Positions 9,063-23,271 of a DNA stretch of 64,000 bases are shown here, piece by piece (the stretch's first letter is position 1; the number at the start of each line of letters is the position of its first letter). Location: assembly GCF_002188465.1 (NCBI RefSeq), contig NZ_NINW01000028.1, positions 1-64,000 on the forward strand, written 5' to 3'. A model generated the notes under the pieces. The model saw only the letters and a list, made by a program, of their open reading frames with translations, was not told the origin of the DNA and did no database searches. This stretch comes from Pigmentiphaga sp. NML080357 (GTDB lineage: Bacteria; Pseudomonadota; Gammaproteobacteria; Burkholderiales; Burkholderiaceae_B). The translations under genes were made by a program, and so were the position numbers.

Positions 9063-9935
9063 CTACTGGACCGACCCTAGATCCAGGTGGCGCAGCTTGT
9101 CCGGGTTGCGGGTGACGTAGATCGCCACGATCCTGCCCTCGTCTATCTGCAATGCCGTGGCTTGCACGATTCCGTCGGCCTCGACCGTGATGAAACCCGG
9201 CAGGCCGTCGAGGATGGCGTACCGCACCAGGACCGACGGCGTGCGGGCGAATTCGCGCGCGAGCTGGGCGTGCCGTTCCAGCACTGCGTCGATCCCTGCC
9301 AAGGGGTGCGGCGAAGCGGGCACCTTGCCCCCGCCGTCGGCGAAGGCGGCCACGTCGTCGGCCAGCAGCGCGCGCAGGCCTTCCATGTCGCCATGGCGGG
9401 ATGCGGCGAAGAAGGCCTCGGCGATTTTCTGGCCTTGTTCCCGCGTCACCGGAAAGCGGGGGCGCGCGGCATGGACGTGCCCCCGCGCCCGGCTGGCCAG
9501 CTTCCTGCAGGCGGCCGACTCGCGGCCGATGGCCTGGGCGACCGCTTCGAAGTCCATGCCGAACACATCATGGAGCAGGAACGCGGCCCGCTCCAGTGGC
9601 GACAGGCGCTCCAGCGCGATCATCAGCGCGAGCGTGATGTCGTCGCCGGTCTCCGGCTCCCCAAGGTCGAGCACGGGTTCCGGCAGCCATGGTCCGACAT
9701 AGGCCTGGCGCCGGCGGCGGGCGGATTTGAGCTCGTTCAGGCACAGGCGCGTGACGATGGTGTGAAGCAAGGCCGCTGGCTGGCGGACCTGGTCGTGATC
9801 GGTCGCCAGCCAGCGCAGATAGGCATCCTGGACCACGTCCTCGGCCTCCGCCATCGAACCCAGCATCCGGTATGCCAGTCGGATGAGGCGCGGCCGCAGA
9901 TGGGGCAGGCCCGGGTCGGCCTGGGGCTCGTTCAT
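9063..9935 (-). CDS. ECF41-type RNA polymerase sigma factor with fused SnoaL-like regulatory domain
   Basis: Sigma factor of 290 residues: region 2 (about 10-70, with AEDVVQDAYLRW), region 4 (about 95-160) and a C-terminal NTF2/SnoaL-like extension. Three ECF41 hallmarks are visible: WLPEP in the linker (83-87), DGGGK (200-204) in the extension and NPDKL near the C-terminus. In this group the extension controls activity in place of a separate anti-sigma factor. ATG 9935 overlaps the stop of the upstream monooxygenase gene (ATGA), so the two are translationally coupled. Usual ECF41 partners are carboxymuconolactone decarboxylase-like, oxidoreductase or epimerase genes; here the partner is a monooxygenase-fold protein. 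Confidence 0.9.
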   Translation of the reverse strand: MNEPQADPGLPHLRPRLIRLAYRMLGSMAEAEDVVQDAYLRWLATDHDQVRQPAALLHTIVTRLCLNELKSARRRRQAYVGPWLPEPVLDLGEPETGDDITLALMIALERLSPLERAAFLLHDVFGMDFEAVAQAIGRESAACRKLASRARGHVHAARPRFPVTREQGQKIAEAFFAASRHGDMEGLRALLADDVAAFADGGGKVPASPHPLAGIDAVLERHAQLAREFARTPSVLVRYAILDGLPGFITVEADGIVQATALQIDEGRIVAIYVTRNPDKLRHLDLGSVQ

Positions 9936-10300
9936 CGCGTTGCCGTGCGCGCGGCGGTGCGCGGCTCCGCATGGACGGCGCTCACTTCGTACAGGCCGGG
10001 CGCCACGTTCTTGGCAAGGGTTGCGAAACGCTTGAGCTGTTCCTGGGTGCCGGGTTGCTTCATGAAGTTCTCGAAGTGTTCCTTCGACGCCCATTGAGCG
10101 TAGTTCACGACCTTGCGGCCGTCCAGGCTGCCGTGTATGCAGACCGAAAGAAATCCGGGCTGGTGCCGGATGGCGCTCTCGGTCGCCTCGGACAGGGCCC
10201 GGGTCAGTTCCGCCTGCTTCTCCGGTTCGACGTCATAGACGTTGATCAGCGTCAGGCACGCGGCCTGGGCGTCGATGATTGCGATGTTCCTGTTTGCCAT
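9932..10300 (-). CDS. antibiotic biosynthesis monooxygenase (ABM) fold protein
   Basis: Protein of 122 residues with the ABM dimeric ferredoxin-like fold pattern: TLINVYDVEPEKQAEL strand-helix, then QPGFLSVCIHGSLDGRKVVNYAQW, and a helix with FENFMKQPG. ABM proteins act on quinones, haem or aromatic substrates, often without cofactors; the substrate here is unknown. ATG 10300 has AAGGAGA upstream. It is the first gene of a two-gene operon and overlaps the sigma factor start. A matching ECF41-type promoter lies 38 bases upstream, so it is probably a direct target of that sigma factor. Confidence 0.85.
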   Translation of the reverse strand: MANRNIAIIDAQAACLTLINVYDVEPEKQAELTRALSEATESAIRHQPGFLSVCIHGSLDGRKVVNYAQWASKEHFENFMKQPGTQEQLKRFATLAKNVAPGLYEVSAVHAEPRTAARTATR

Positions 10301-10337
10301 GGTGGTCTCCTTTGGACATTGCCGTTGGGATAGACAT

Positions 10338-10364
10338 GACAAGACAGCGGGGCGAGATGTGACG
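10338..10364 (-). promoter_or_regulatory. predicted ECF41-type promoter (autoregulated)
   Basis: On the minus strand CGTCACA (10364-10358) is followed by 16 bases and then TGTC (10341-10338). The published ECF41 promoter pattern is TGTCACA, 16 bases, CGTC, so the match is 6 of 7 and 3 of 4 with exact spacing. The ABM start codon is about 38 bases downstream. This would make the sigma factor operon self-activating. Confidence 0.65.
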
Positions 10365-10377
10365 TCGCCCGGTAGTG

Positions 10378-11535
10378 CTACTGGAGCAGCCGTTCCATGC
10401 GCGCCACGGCTTCCTGCAGGCGGGCCAGGTCCGTGGCGTATGAGAAGCGCAGGTACGAGGCGGTTTCGGCAGCGCCGAAATCCAATCCCGGCACGGCGCA
10501 TACGCCGGCCTCGTGCAGCAGGCGGTTGGCAAAGCTTGCGCTGTCGGAGGCATGCGCGCGCACATCGCTATATATATAGAAGGCTCCGTCCGGCTTGACC
10601 GGGACGCGCAGGCCCAGTCGCTCGAACTCGGGAAGCAGATAGTCCCGGCGCTGGCGGAATGCCTCCCTGCGTGCCTCGAAAATGTCGAGCGACTCGGGGT
10701 GAAAGCATGCCACCGCCGCGTACTGGGCCAGCGCCGACGGGCAGATGACGAGATTCTGGGCGAGTTTCTCGAAGGCGGAGACCAGTTGCGGCGGGACGAC
10801 CAGCCAACCCAGGCGCCAGCCGGTCATGTGGAAATATTTGGAGAAGCTGTTGACGATGATCAGGTCGTCGCCCAGCGCCAGGGCCGATCGCCGGTCTCCG
10901 TCGTAGCTCAACCCCAGGTAGATCTCGTCGACGATGGCAAAGCCCTGGCGGCTGCGGACTTCGCGCACCAGCTCGGCCAGCGCGTCCGGGGCGATGGACG
11001 TGCCGGTCGGGTTGCTGGGCGAAGCCACCACCACGCCGGCGGTGCGCGGCGTCCAGTGGCGCCGCACGTGCTCGGCCGAAAGCTGGAAGCGATCCGCCGG
11101 GCCGGCCGGGATCAGCACCGGTTCGCCGCCGGCCGCGGTCACGATATGGCGGTTCGCGGGATAAGTGGGATCGGGCATCAGCACTTGCGCGCCGGCGTCG
11201 ATGAGCGCCGTGCAGGCGAGCAGCAGCGCGCCCGAGGCGCCCGCCGTGACGATGATGCGGGACGGGTCGACGCGGGCACCGAAGCGCGTCTGGTAGAAAC
11301 CTGCGATCGCCTCGCGCAGCGGCGCGATGCCCACCGCTTCGGTGTACTGGGTCTGGCCGGCGCGCGCCGTGCGTTCCAGGGCTTCGACCACTGCCGGAAT
11401 GGCGGTGAAATCCGGCTCGCCAATGCTCATCTGCACGATGTCGCGCCCCGCGGCTTGCAAGGCCGCCGCCTGCTTGACGACTTCCATGGCGTAGAACGGG
11501 GCGATGCGGGCAATGCGGGGGGAAAGGCGAAGCAT
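10378..11535 (-). CDS. PLP-dependent class I/II aminotransferase
   Basis: Fold-type I aminotransferase of 385 residues. The PLP-binding Lys is in NSFSKYFHMTGWRLGW. Other landmarks are MSIGEPDF near the N-terminus, the ASPSNPTGT substrate/PLP loop, the VDEIY Asp and the C-terminal FLRFSYA-like segment (YLRFSYATD) with the carboxylate-binding Arg. This subgroup is usually labelled aspartate or aromatic aminotransferase; the true amino donor is unknown. ATG 11535 begins just where homologues start. It is read from the opposite strand to the FAD-binding gene that follows, and its 3' end is 14 bases from the ECF41 promoter. Confidence 0.9.
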   Translation of the reverse strand: MLRLSPRIARIAPFYAMEVVKQAAALQAAGRDIVQMSIGEPDFTAIPAVVEALERTARAGQTQYTEAVGIAPLREAIAGFYQTRFGARVDPSRIIVTAGASGALLLACTALIDAGAQVLMPDPTYPANRHIVTAAGGEPVLIPAGPADRFQLSAEHVRRHWTPRTAGVVVASPSNPTGTSIAPDALAELVREVRSRQGFAIVDEIYLGLSYDGDRRSALALGDDLIIVNSFSKYFHMTGWRLGWLVVPPQLVSAFEKLAQNLVICPSALAQYAAVACFHPESLDIFEARREAFRQRRDYLLPEFERLGLRVPVKPDGAFYIYSDVRAHASDSASFANRLLHEAGVCAVPGLDFGAAETASYLRFSYATDLARLQEAVARMERLLQ

Positions 11536-11817
11536 GGCGATGAACAGCGGAGTTGACGGGAGTAGGGGACGCGCGCCCTGCTGGACGAGGTCCCAGCCTC
11601 CATATTAGTGCGCGTTTGCGGTTCATGCCGGGAAGGGGGCGACGCGTCGGGACCGCTCTTCCCGCGCCGGAAAACGGATGGGCCGGCAGCCCCGCTACAA
11701 TGCAGGCATGGTTCCGCTCGATCCGTCCCCGGTTGCGCCCGACCCGCTCCTGCCATCATGGGCGGCGCGCGGGTGCCTCGCCATGTTTCAGACGGGCAGC
11801 GCCCGGGATAGCCTGCC

Positions 11818-12744
11818 GTGAAACCCGGACGCCGCGCTTTCTTCCTGCCGCGCATGCTGTCCGATGCGCCGTGGCCGGCGTTCTGCCAACGGCTGGCACG
11901 CATGGCGCGCGGACAAGTAAGCGACGAGACCCCGGCGGCCGGGGCTCCGGGCCGGGCCCGCCTGGCCGTCGAGCGGGAGGAGGATGTCTATCATGCCTGC
12001 GCGCTCTGCAGGGAGTTCGGCGTGCTGCTGGTACAGCCTGGCGCGCGCGAGACCGCCCTGCCTCCCGATCGCGCCTGGCTGCGGCTCGACGTTTCGCTCC
12101 TGGCCGCCATCGAGAAGATCGACGAGCGCGCGGGAATCGCGGTCGTGCAGGCCGGATGCCCCATGGGCGAACTGCGGTCGCGCCTGGACGGCACGTCGTG
12201 GCGCTGGCATGCGGGCGCGGACCACGAACCCATCGGGTCATGGCTGATGCGCACGCGCGGCTGGCAGCCGGGGCGCTGCCGCGAATCCGGGCTGGAAGCG
12301 GCCCTGGTCATGCTTGCCGACGGCTCGTTCGAGCAGCTGGGGCCTTTCGGCACGGATTCGACCCGGCCCCTGCGTTCGGCGGCCGCCAGCCGCCTGGTGT
12401 CCGAGCTGTTCCAGCTGGCGACCGATCCCGCCGTGGCGGCGATGCTGGAAGAGCCGGTCTGGGCGGCCGGCTACCGGATCGACGCGCTCGTTCCCCGGCC
12501 GGACGCCAAGGATGCGGCCCCCGTCCCCAATCCGGCGCACCTGCTGCTCGGCAGCGAAGGGACGCTGACCTGGGCGGGGCGGTTCCGCCTGCGGCTGCGC
12601 GACGTCGGCGCCCAGCCGCCGGTGCTGGCGGTGCGGGAGCGGGACGACCGGACTTCTGGGCGGGAAACGCCCGCCGACCGGCTCGACGCCACCGTCAAAG
12701 CCACGTTCGACGCGGGAGGCGTTTTCCCGTCGTCGGTTGTCTAA
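11818..12744 (+). CDS. divergent FAD-binding oxidoreductase-like protein (GlcD/GlcE-related)
   Basis: Protein of 308 residues related to PCMH-type FAD-linked oxidases. The block LLLGSEGTLTWAGRFRLRL near residues 240-260 corresponds to the GSEGTLGV(I)TEATLRL block of GlcD/lactate oxidases, and PDRAWLRLDVSLLAAIEKID resembles the FAD-loop region. The glycine-rich Asn/Gly loop that normally holds the FAD pyrophosphate (GG-NS/TGG) is missing, replaced by GADHEPIGSW, so cofactor binding and activity are doubtful. GTG 11818 is the likely start. It lies 70 bases upstream of maeB on the same strand. It could be a degenerate paralogue. Confidence 0.65.
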   Translation: MKPGRRAFFLPRMLSDAPWPAFCQRLARMARGQVSDETPAAGAPGRARLAVEREEDVYHACALCREFGVLLVQPGARETALPPDRAWLRLDVSLLAAIEKIDERAGIAVVQAGCPMGELRSRLDGTSWRWHAGADHEPIGSWLMRTRGWQPGRCRESGLEAALVMLADGSFEQLGPFGTDSTRPLRSAAASRLVSELFQLATDPAVAAMLEEPVWAAGYRIDALVPRPDAKDAAPVPNPAHLLLGSEGTLTWAGRFRLRLRDVGAQPPVLAVRERDDRTSGRETPADRLDATVKATFDAGGVFPSSVV

Positions 12745-12814
12745 CCCGTGCCGGGAGCGGATAATCCGCACCTCGCATAACTTTGTGTGACCCCCACCGG
12801 GGCGTTATTTTTCA

Positions 12815-15116
<2,302 letters not shown>

Positions 15117-15136
<20 letters not shown>

Positions 15137-16367
15137 TCCTTCCTCGGGGGCCGCGCGGGCGGCCCCCACCGTGCCGGTGCTGCGTCCCGCGTGCACCGGC
15201 CTCGTGCTTTCCGGCGGCGGCGCCCGCGCCGCCTATCAGGTGGGCGTGCTCAGGGCCATCGTCCGCATCCTGAGCGATCGCCCCGGCGGCCTGCCGGCCA
15301 ATCCCTTCCACGTCCTGTGCGGCACGTCGGCCGGCGCCATCAACGCCGCTGTCCTGGCTTGCGGCGCTCATCACCTCGCACAGACCGTCGACCACATGCT
15401 GGACGTGTGGGAGAACTTCCGCCCCGAGCAGGTCTACCGGACCGATGTGCTCAAGACCCCGCGCGGCGGAGGCGGCTGGCTGTCCATGCTGTCGTTCGCG
15501 ATGATGCTGGCTCGCGTGGGGCGACGACGGCAACCGTCGCTGCTGGACAACCAGCCGCTGGGCGAACTGCTGCGCGGCGTGCTGGACTTCGGACAGCTGG
15601 ACGCCAACCTGGCCGACGGCGTGGTCCAGGCGCTGGCCATTGCCGCGACGGGCTACACCTCGGGCCAGCACATCACTTTCTACCAGTCGGCCTACGAGAT
15701 CGAGCCGTGGCGCCGTTCCCTGCGCATTGCCGTGCGGGCCGAGATAGGCGTCGAGCACCTGCTCGCGTCGAGCGCGATCCCGTTCGTGTTTCCGGCCCGT
15801 CGGCTCCTGGTGCACGGCGAGCCCGAGTGGTGCGGCGACGGTTCCATGCGGCAGCTCGCCCCCATCAGTCCGGCGATCCACCTTGGAGCCGGGCGCGTGC
15901 TGATCATAGGCGGCGGCCATTCCGAGGCGGATCCCCGCCGGCGGACCGGCGCGGCGACTTATCCGACGCTGGCGCAGATCGGCGGCCATGCCTTGTCCAA
16001 CATCTTTCTCGACAGCCTGGATGCCGACATCGAGCGTATCCAGCGCATCAACCAGACCCTGTCGCGGCTGCCGGCCGAGGAGCGCTGGAACGGGCCGCTG
16101 CGCCCGATCAAGGTGCTATCGATCTCACCCAGCCAGCGCCTGGACGAGATCGCCGCGCGCCACCAGGACAGCCTGCCTCCTGCCATGCGGTCGCTGCTGC
16201 GGGGGATGGGCGTATCGTCCGGGCCGGACGAGTTGACCGGCGCCGCGCTGGCGTCGTATCTGTTGTTCGAGCCGGGCTATACCCGCGAGTTGATCGCTCT
16301 GGGGTTTGGCGATACGCTCGTCCGCAGTGCGGAAGTCCTTGCCTTTTTCCGTACCGACGAGGAATAG
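15117..16367 (+). CDS. patatin-like phospholipase
   Basis: Patatin-family lipid acyl hydrolase. The oxyanion-hole motif GGGARAAYQVGVL, the nucleophile elbow GTSAG (Ser) and the DGS-type catalytic Asp (WCGDGSMRQ) are all present, giving the Ser-Asp dyad. No signal peptide is evident, so it is probably cytoplasmic or surface-bound on the inner membrane. The start is uncertain: ATG 15096 and ATG 15117 overlap the end of maeB, and GTG 15171 lies after the hairpin. None has a clear ribosome site. The gene ends two bases before the start codon of the RNase gene. Substrate unknown. Confidence 0.87.
15146..15167 (+). terminator. GC-rich hairpin after maeB, no U tract
   Basis: GGGGGCCG (15146-15153) and CGGCCCCC (15160-15167) form a perfect 8-bp stem around a six-base loop, 10 bases after the maeB stop. 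The T run that follows a standard intrinsic terminator is missing. It also overlaps the extreme 5' end of the next reading frame if that starts upstream, so it may instead affect translation of the patatin gene. Confidence 0.4.
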
Positions 16368-16369
16368 CG

Positions 16370-16792
16370 ATGTCTAGCAGGAATAGTTCGCGATTGCCGC
16401 GCTTCTTGCCCGTCGGCGGCCGCCTGGCGGCATGGCTGGCGGCAGGTCTGCTGGCCTTGGCGCTGGGCGCGGCCGCCTGGGCCAGAGGCGAGGCCGGCAC
16501 CGTCTCCGTGCGCGATCTGCCGCCGGAAGCGCAGCGGGTGCTGGCCCAGATCCAGTCCGGACACCGGTTCAGCCACCCGCGCGACGGCGTGACGTTTTAT
16601 AACCGCGAGCGGCTTTTGCCCTTGCGGCCTCGTGGGTACTATACCGAGTACACAGTACCCACCCCCGGGGCCCGCAACCGCGGCGCCAGGCGTATCGTTG
16701 CCGGCAAGGGCGACACCGGCGACCCGGCCACCAGCGGCGAATATTGGTATACGTCCGATCACTATGCGTCGTTCCGGCGCATACGGGAGTGA
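16370..16792 (+). CDS. secreted guanyl-specific ribonuclease (RNase Sa/barnase-like)
   Basis: Protein of 140 residues: basic start, a hydrophobic signal peptide (about 20-42, ending ...AAWARGEA), then a compact microbial RNase of the N1/T1/Sa type. The catalytic set known for RNase Sa lines up: Glu93 in YTEYTVPTPGA, Arg107/Arg108 in ARRIVAG, and His131 in SDHYASF. It should cut RNA after G. The disulfide-forming cysteines of RNase Sa are absent. ATG 16370 has GAGGAA upstream, two bases after the patatin stop. The barstar gene follows three bases after its stop, forming an enzyme-inhibitor pair. Confidence 0.92.
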   Translation: MSSRNSSRLPRFLPVGGRLAAWLAAGLLALALGAAAWARGEAGTVSVRDLPPEAQRVLAQIQSGHRFSHPRDGVTFYNRERLLPLRPRGYYTEYTVPTPGARNRGARRIVAGKGDTGDPATSGEYWYTSDHYASFRRIRE

Positions 16793-16795
16793 TCC

Positions 16796-17242
16796 ATGTC
16801 CTTGAACTCGAGAACGTTGAGCGAGTGCCTCAAGACTGGCGGAGCCTTGTATGACCAGGGCGTCGACGCGCAGACCCTCAAGCGCGCCGCCCAGGAATCG
16901 AAGCTGGCGCTGTTCGAAGTGGATTGTTCGCGCGCCAAGAGCAAGTCCGCGGTGTTGCGCGCGATCGCCAACGCCGTGGATTTTCCCGAGCACTTCGGCG
17001 GCAATCTCGACGCCCTTTACGATTGCCTGTGCGACACCGTGCTGGATCAGCAGGTGGGCATGGTGCTGGCGCTGCGCCATCTGCACAAGGACGACCCGGG
17101 CCTGGCCGAGCACGCGCCGGCCATCGCGCAGGTGGGCGAGGACGTGGTCGAATTCGCCCGCGAAAACGGCAAGACCTTCGCCTTCATTCTCGATCGCGCC
17201 GACGGCGCAGCAGGACCGGCCAGACCATCTTCCGCCGACTGA
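16796..17242 (+). CDS. barstar-family ribonuclease inhibitor
   Basis: Protein of 148 residues, without a signal peptide, of the barstar family. The [16 protein letters not shown] segment (about 62-78) is the conserved helix that plugs the RNase active site, including the key Asp in NLDALYD. It should bind and neutralise the RNase encoded just upstream, protecting the cytoplasm before export. The start is three bases after the RNase stop, so they are co-translated. The N-terminal 30 residues and the Ala/Pro-rich tail extend beyond the 90-residue Bacillus barstar; what these add is unknown. Confidence 0.92.
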   Translation: MSLNSRTLSECLKTGGALYDQGVDAQTLKRAAQESKLALFEVDCSRAKSKSAVLRAIANAVDFPEHFGGNLDALYDCLCDTVLDQQVGMVLALRHLHKDDPGLAEHAPAIAQVGEDVVEFARENGKTFAFILDRADGAAGPARPSSAD

Positions 17243-17276
17243 TGCCCGGTCGGCGTGCAACCAGGAGGAGTCCTCG

Positions 17277-17801
17277 ATGAAGCACCGTGTGGGTTTCATG
17301 TTGTTGACAGCATCCTTGGCCAGCGCTCCGGCGCTCGCCGATCTGTCCATTCCCATGTCGGCCGTCGACGCCCAGGGCAAGGGGCGCGACCTCGGCACCG
17401 TGACCGTCAAGGAAACCGCCTACGGGCTGGTCTTCACCCCGGCGCTCTCCGGCCTCGCGCCGGGCCAGCACGGCTTCCACGTGCATACCAATCCCCGTTG
17501 CGATCCTGGCCAGCAGGACGGCAAGCCGGTCGCTGCGCTGGCGGCCGGCGGGCACCTTGACCCCAAGAAGACCGGCAAGCACGGCGCCCCCTGGGACGAC
17601 GATGCCCACCTCGGCGACCTGCCGGCCCTGTACGTGGATGCCGACGGCAAGGCCAGCTACCCGGTACTGGCCCCGCGCCTGAAATCGCTGTCCGATCTCA
17701 AGGGCCGTTCCCTCATGATCCACCAGGGCGGCGACAACCACGCCGACCATCCCGCCCCGCTCGGCGGCGGCGGCGCCCGGACCGCTTGCGGGGTGATGTA
17801 G
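17277..17801 (+). CDS. sodC: periplasmic Cu/Zn superoxide dismutase
   Basis: Protein of 174 residues with a signal peptide ending ...APALA. Copper and zinc ligands of bacterial SodC are in place: HGFHVH, GGHLDP, the HLGDLPAL zinc-site His and Asp, and [10 protein letters not shown] with the last copper His and active-site region. The two disulfide cysteines (in NPRCDPG and RTACGV) are kept. It converts superoxide to peroxide in the periplasm. ATG 17277 has CAGGAGGA upstream, 34 bases after barstar, so it may be in the same transcript. Its 3' end faces rsmE across a 258-bp fold-back element. Confidence 0.93.
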   Translation: MKHRVGFMLLTASLASAPALADLSIPMSAVDAQGKGRDLGTVTVKETAYGLVFTPALSGLAPGQHGFHVHTNPRCDPGQQDGKPVAALAAGGHLDPKKTGKHGAPWDDDAHLGDLPALYVDADGKASYPVLAPRLKSLSDLKGRSLMIHQGGDNHADHPAPLGGGGARTACGVM

Positions 17802-17816
17802 AGAGGGGGTGGGGGA

Positions 17817-18074
17817 AGCCCACCCCCTCCGCGCTCCGCGCGTCTCCCTCAAGGGGGCGGCGCTGGCGGACCGGCAAAGCCGGATCCGCGGCGCCCTGGG
17901 TCTAGTGCGAATTTCTCGGATTGCGGCACCGTAGCTACCGCTGGCAGCCAGCGAAGCACAGGCGCCCCACCCCAAGACAACGGCCCTAGACCCAGGATGC
18001 GGTGGATCCGGCTCCGCCGGTCCACCCGCATCGCCCCCTTGAGGGGGACGCGCGGAGCGCGGAGGGGGTGGGCT
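17817..18074. repeat. 258-bp fold-back element, copy 1 (89-bp arms, 80-bp core)
   Basis: Left arm 17817-17905 and right arm 17986-18074 are imperfect inverted repeats, each running from AGCCCACCCCCTCC through CCCTCAAGGGGG to a 37-nt hairpin and ending in CTAG. The hairpins are 17859-17895 and 17996-18032. The 80-base core (17906-17985) holds the perfect dyad CGCTGGC-a-GCCAGCG. The core and both arms match 57770-58027 in reverse orientation at the same total length. It lies exactly between the 3' ends of sodC and rsmE. Confidence 0.9.
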
Positions 18075-18078
18075 CGTT

Positions 18079-18822
18079 CTACACCCAGGCAAACTTTGCG
18101 CTGAGCGCCGAGATCAGGGCCGTACCCGCGGTTTCGGTGCGCAGGATGCGGTCGCCGAAGCGGAGCATGCGCACGCCGTGGTGGCGGGCCAGGGCGTACT
18201 CCTCGTCGGACCAGCCGCCCTCGGGGCCGACCAGCAGTTCGATGGCCGTGGGCGGGGAGGCCAGGGTGGCGGCCCAGTCGGTCAGTCGCAGGTCGGCGTC
18301 CGGATCGCACAGCAGGCGAACGGCGCCACCGGCGGGGGGGCGGTCCAGCCATTGTTGCGGCGTGAGCGGTTCGGCCACCTCGGGAATACGGTTGCGGCCG
18401 CACTGTTCGCTGGCTGCCACCGCGATCCGGCGCCAGTGCCGCAGCCGCTTTTCCAGCCGTTCGCCCGACAGGCGCAGCACGCTGCGGGCGGCCGCCAGGG
18501 GCTGGACGGCCGCGGCGCCTACCTCGACCGCTTTTTCCACGACCCAATCCATCTTGTCCCCCGACGGAATGGCCTGTGCCAGCACGATACGGCCGGGCAG
18601 CTCGGCCTCGCGCGGGTCGTGGGCGCCCAGCAGGGCCATGGCCTGCCTGCCGTCGACCTCCAGCCGGGCCGGATACTGGCCGCCGCGGCCGTCGAACAGG
18701 ACGATCTCCTCGCCGTCGCGCAGCCGTAGCACGCGCAGGGCATGATGGGCGACAGGATCGGGCAGGGCCAGGCGGGTGCCGGCCTGCAGCGGAAGATCGA
18801 CGTGGAAGCGGGGCAGGGGCAT
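18079..18822 (-). CDS. rsmE: 16S rRNA (uracil-1498-N3)-methyltransferase
   Basis: Protein of 247 residues of the RsmE family (SPOUT fold). Marks: an N-terminal PUA-like part (HHALRVLRLRDGEE, LFDGRGG), then QAIPSGDKMDWVVEKAVEVG, ASEQCGRNRIPEV, and the SAM-binding knot LLVGPEGGWSDEE with LGDRILRTETA-like RFGDRILRTETA. It methylates U1498 of 16S rRNA. ATG 18822 is the only reasonable start. It runs divergently from tkt, and its stop is four bases from the fold-back element. Confidence 0.96.
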   Translation of the reverse strand: MPLPRFHVDLPLQAGTRLALPDPVAHHALRVLRLRDGEEIVLFDGRGGQYPARLEVDGRQAMALLGAHDPREAELPGRIVLAQAIPSGDKMDWVVEKAVEVGAAAVQPLAAARSVLRLSGERLEKRLRHWRRIAVAASEQCGRNRIPEVAEPLTPQQWLDRPPAGGAVRLLCDPDADLRLTDWAATLASPPTAIELLVGPEGGWSDEEYALARHHGVRMLRFGDRILRTETAGTALISALSAKFAWV

Positions 18823-18944
18823 GGACGGTGAGCGATGTAACTTTTGACAAGCGGCGACACCCGCGAAAGGGCGGGGGACCTGGACGAATGTTAAACTCGA
18901 AAGCTTTGTAGCAGCGGGATTTCCCGCCCGGAACGAGTGTCTTC

Positions 18945-22060
<3,116 letters not shown>

Positions 22061-22064
22061 GCGC

Positions 22065-23267
22065 ATGGGCAAGGTCATCACGCTGGCCGATCTGGCGGCC
22101 AAGGGACAACTGGCCGGCAAGCGGGTGTTCATCCGCGCCGATCTGAACGTGCCGCAGGACGACCAGGGCAACATCACCGAAGACACGCGCATCCGCGCGT
22201 CGGTGCCCGGCATCGAGCTGGCGCTCGGTGCCGGCGCCGCCGTCATGGTGACGTCGCACCTGGGCCGTCCCACCGAGGGCACCCTGACTCCCGCCGATTC
22301 GCTGGCGGCCGTGGCCAAGCGCCTGTCCGAGCTGCTCGGCAAGCCGGTGCAGCTCGTGACCGACTGGGTGGACGGCGTTGCCGTCGCGCCCGGCCAGGTC
22401 GTGCTGCTGGAGAACTGCCGCGTCAACAAGGGCGAGAAAAAGGACGACGACGCGCTGGCGCGCAAGATGGCCGCGCTGTGCGATGTCTACGTCAACGATG
22501 CCTTCGGTACGGCTCACCGTGCCGAGGCCACCACCCACGGCATTGCCCGGCATGCCCCGGTCGCCTGTGCCGGTCCGCTGCTGGCCGCCGAGCTCGACGC
22601 GCTGGGGCGCGCCCTGCAGTCGCCCAAGCGGCCGCTGGTGGCCATCGTGGCCGGTTCCAAGGTGTCGACCAAGCTCACCATCCTCAAGAGCCTGGCCGAC
22701 AAGGTCGATCAGCTGATCGTGGGCGGCGGCATCGCCAACACCTTCATGCTGGCCAAGGGCCTGCCCATCGGCAAGTCGCTGGCCGAACCCGACCTGGTGA
22801 ACGAAGCCAAGGCCATCATCGACGTCATGGAAAAGCGTGGCGCCGCCGTGCCGATCCCCACCGACGTCGTCTGCGCCAAGAGCTTCGCTGCCGATGCCCA
22901 GGCGGAGACCAAGTCCGCCGATGCGGTGGCGGCCGACGACATGATCCTGGACATCGGCCCGGTCACGGCCGAGCGCCTGGCCGGGCTGCTCAAGGCTGCG
23001 GGCACCATCGTCTGGAACGGACCGGTGGGCGTGTTCGAATTCGACGCCTTCTCGCACGGTACGGAAACCCTGGCGCGCGCCATCGCGGCGTCGCCGGCGT
23101 TCTCGATCGCCGGGGGCGGCGATACGTTGGCCGCGATCGCCAAGTACGGCATCGCGGACCAGGTGGGCTACATCTCGACCGGCGGCGGTGCCTTCCTCGA
23201 GTTCCTGGAAGGCAAGGCCCTGCCCGCGGTCGCCATCTTGGAGGAGCGCGCCGCCCAAGGCGCCTGA
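22065..23267 (+). CDS. pgk: phosphoglycerate kinase
   Basis: Protein of 400 residues with the Pgk landmarks [10 protein letters not shown], the SHLGRPTEG loop, DAFGTAHR, the hinge AGSKVSTKL and the C-terminal ATP site [13 protein letters not shown] and [13 protein letters not shown]. It makes ATP from 1,3-bisphosphoglycerate. It starts four bases after gap and ends four bases before the GTG of the pyruvate kinase gene. Confidence 0.97.
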   Translation: MGKVITLADLAAKGQLAGKRVFIRADLNVPQDDQGNITEDTRIRASVPGIELALGAGAAVMVTSHLGRPTEGTLTPADSLAAVAKRLSELLGKPVQLVTDWVDGVAVAPGQVVLLENCRVNKGEKKDDDALARKMAALCDVYVNDAFGTAHRAEATTHGIARHAPVACAGPLLAAELDALGRALQSPKRPLVAIVAGSKVSTKLTILKSLADKVDQLIVGGGIANTFMLAKGLPIGKSLAEPDLVNEAKAIIDVMEKRGAAVPIPTDVVCAKSFAADAQAETKSADAVAADDMILDIGPVTAERLAGLLKAAGTIVWNGPVGVFEFDAFSHGTETLARAIAASPAFSIAGGGDTLAAIAKYGIADQVGYISTGGGAFLEFLEGKALPAVAILEERAAQGA

Positions 23268-23271
23268 CCCT

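Noticed and set aside
10569-10578. TATATATATA run as a promoter
   Set aside because: It lies inside the aminotransferase coding sequence, encoding Ile-Tyr codons.
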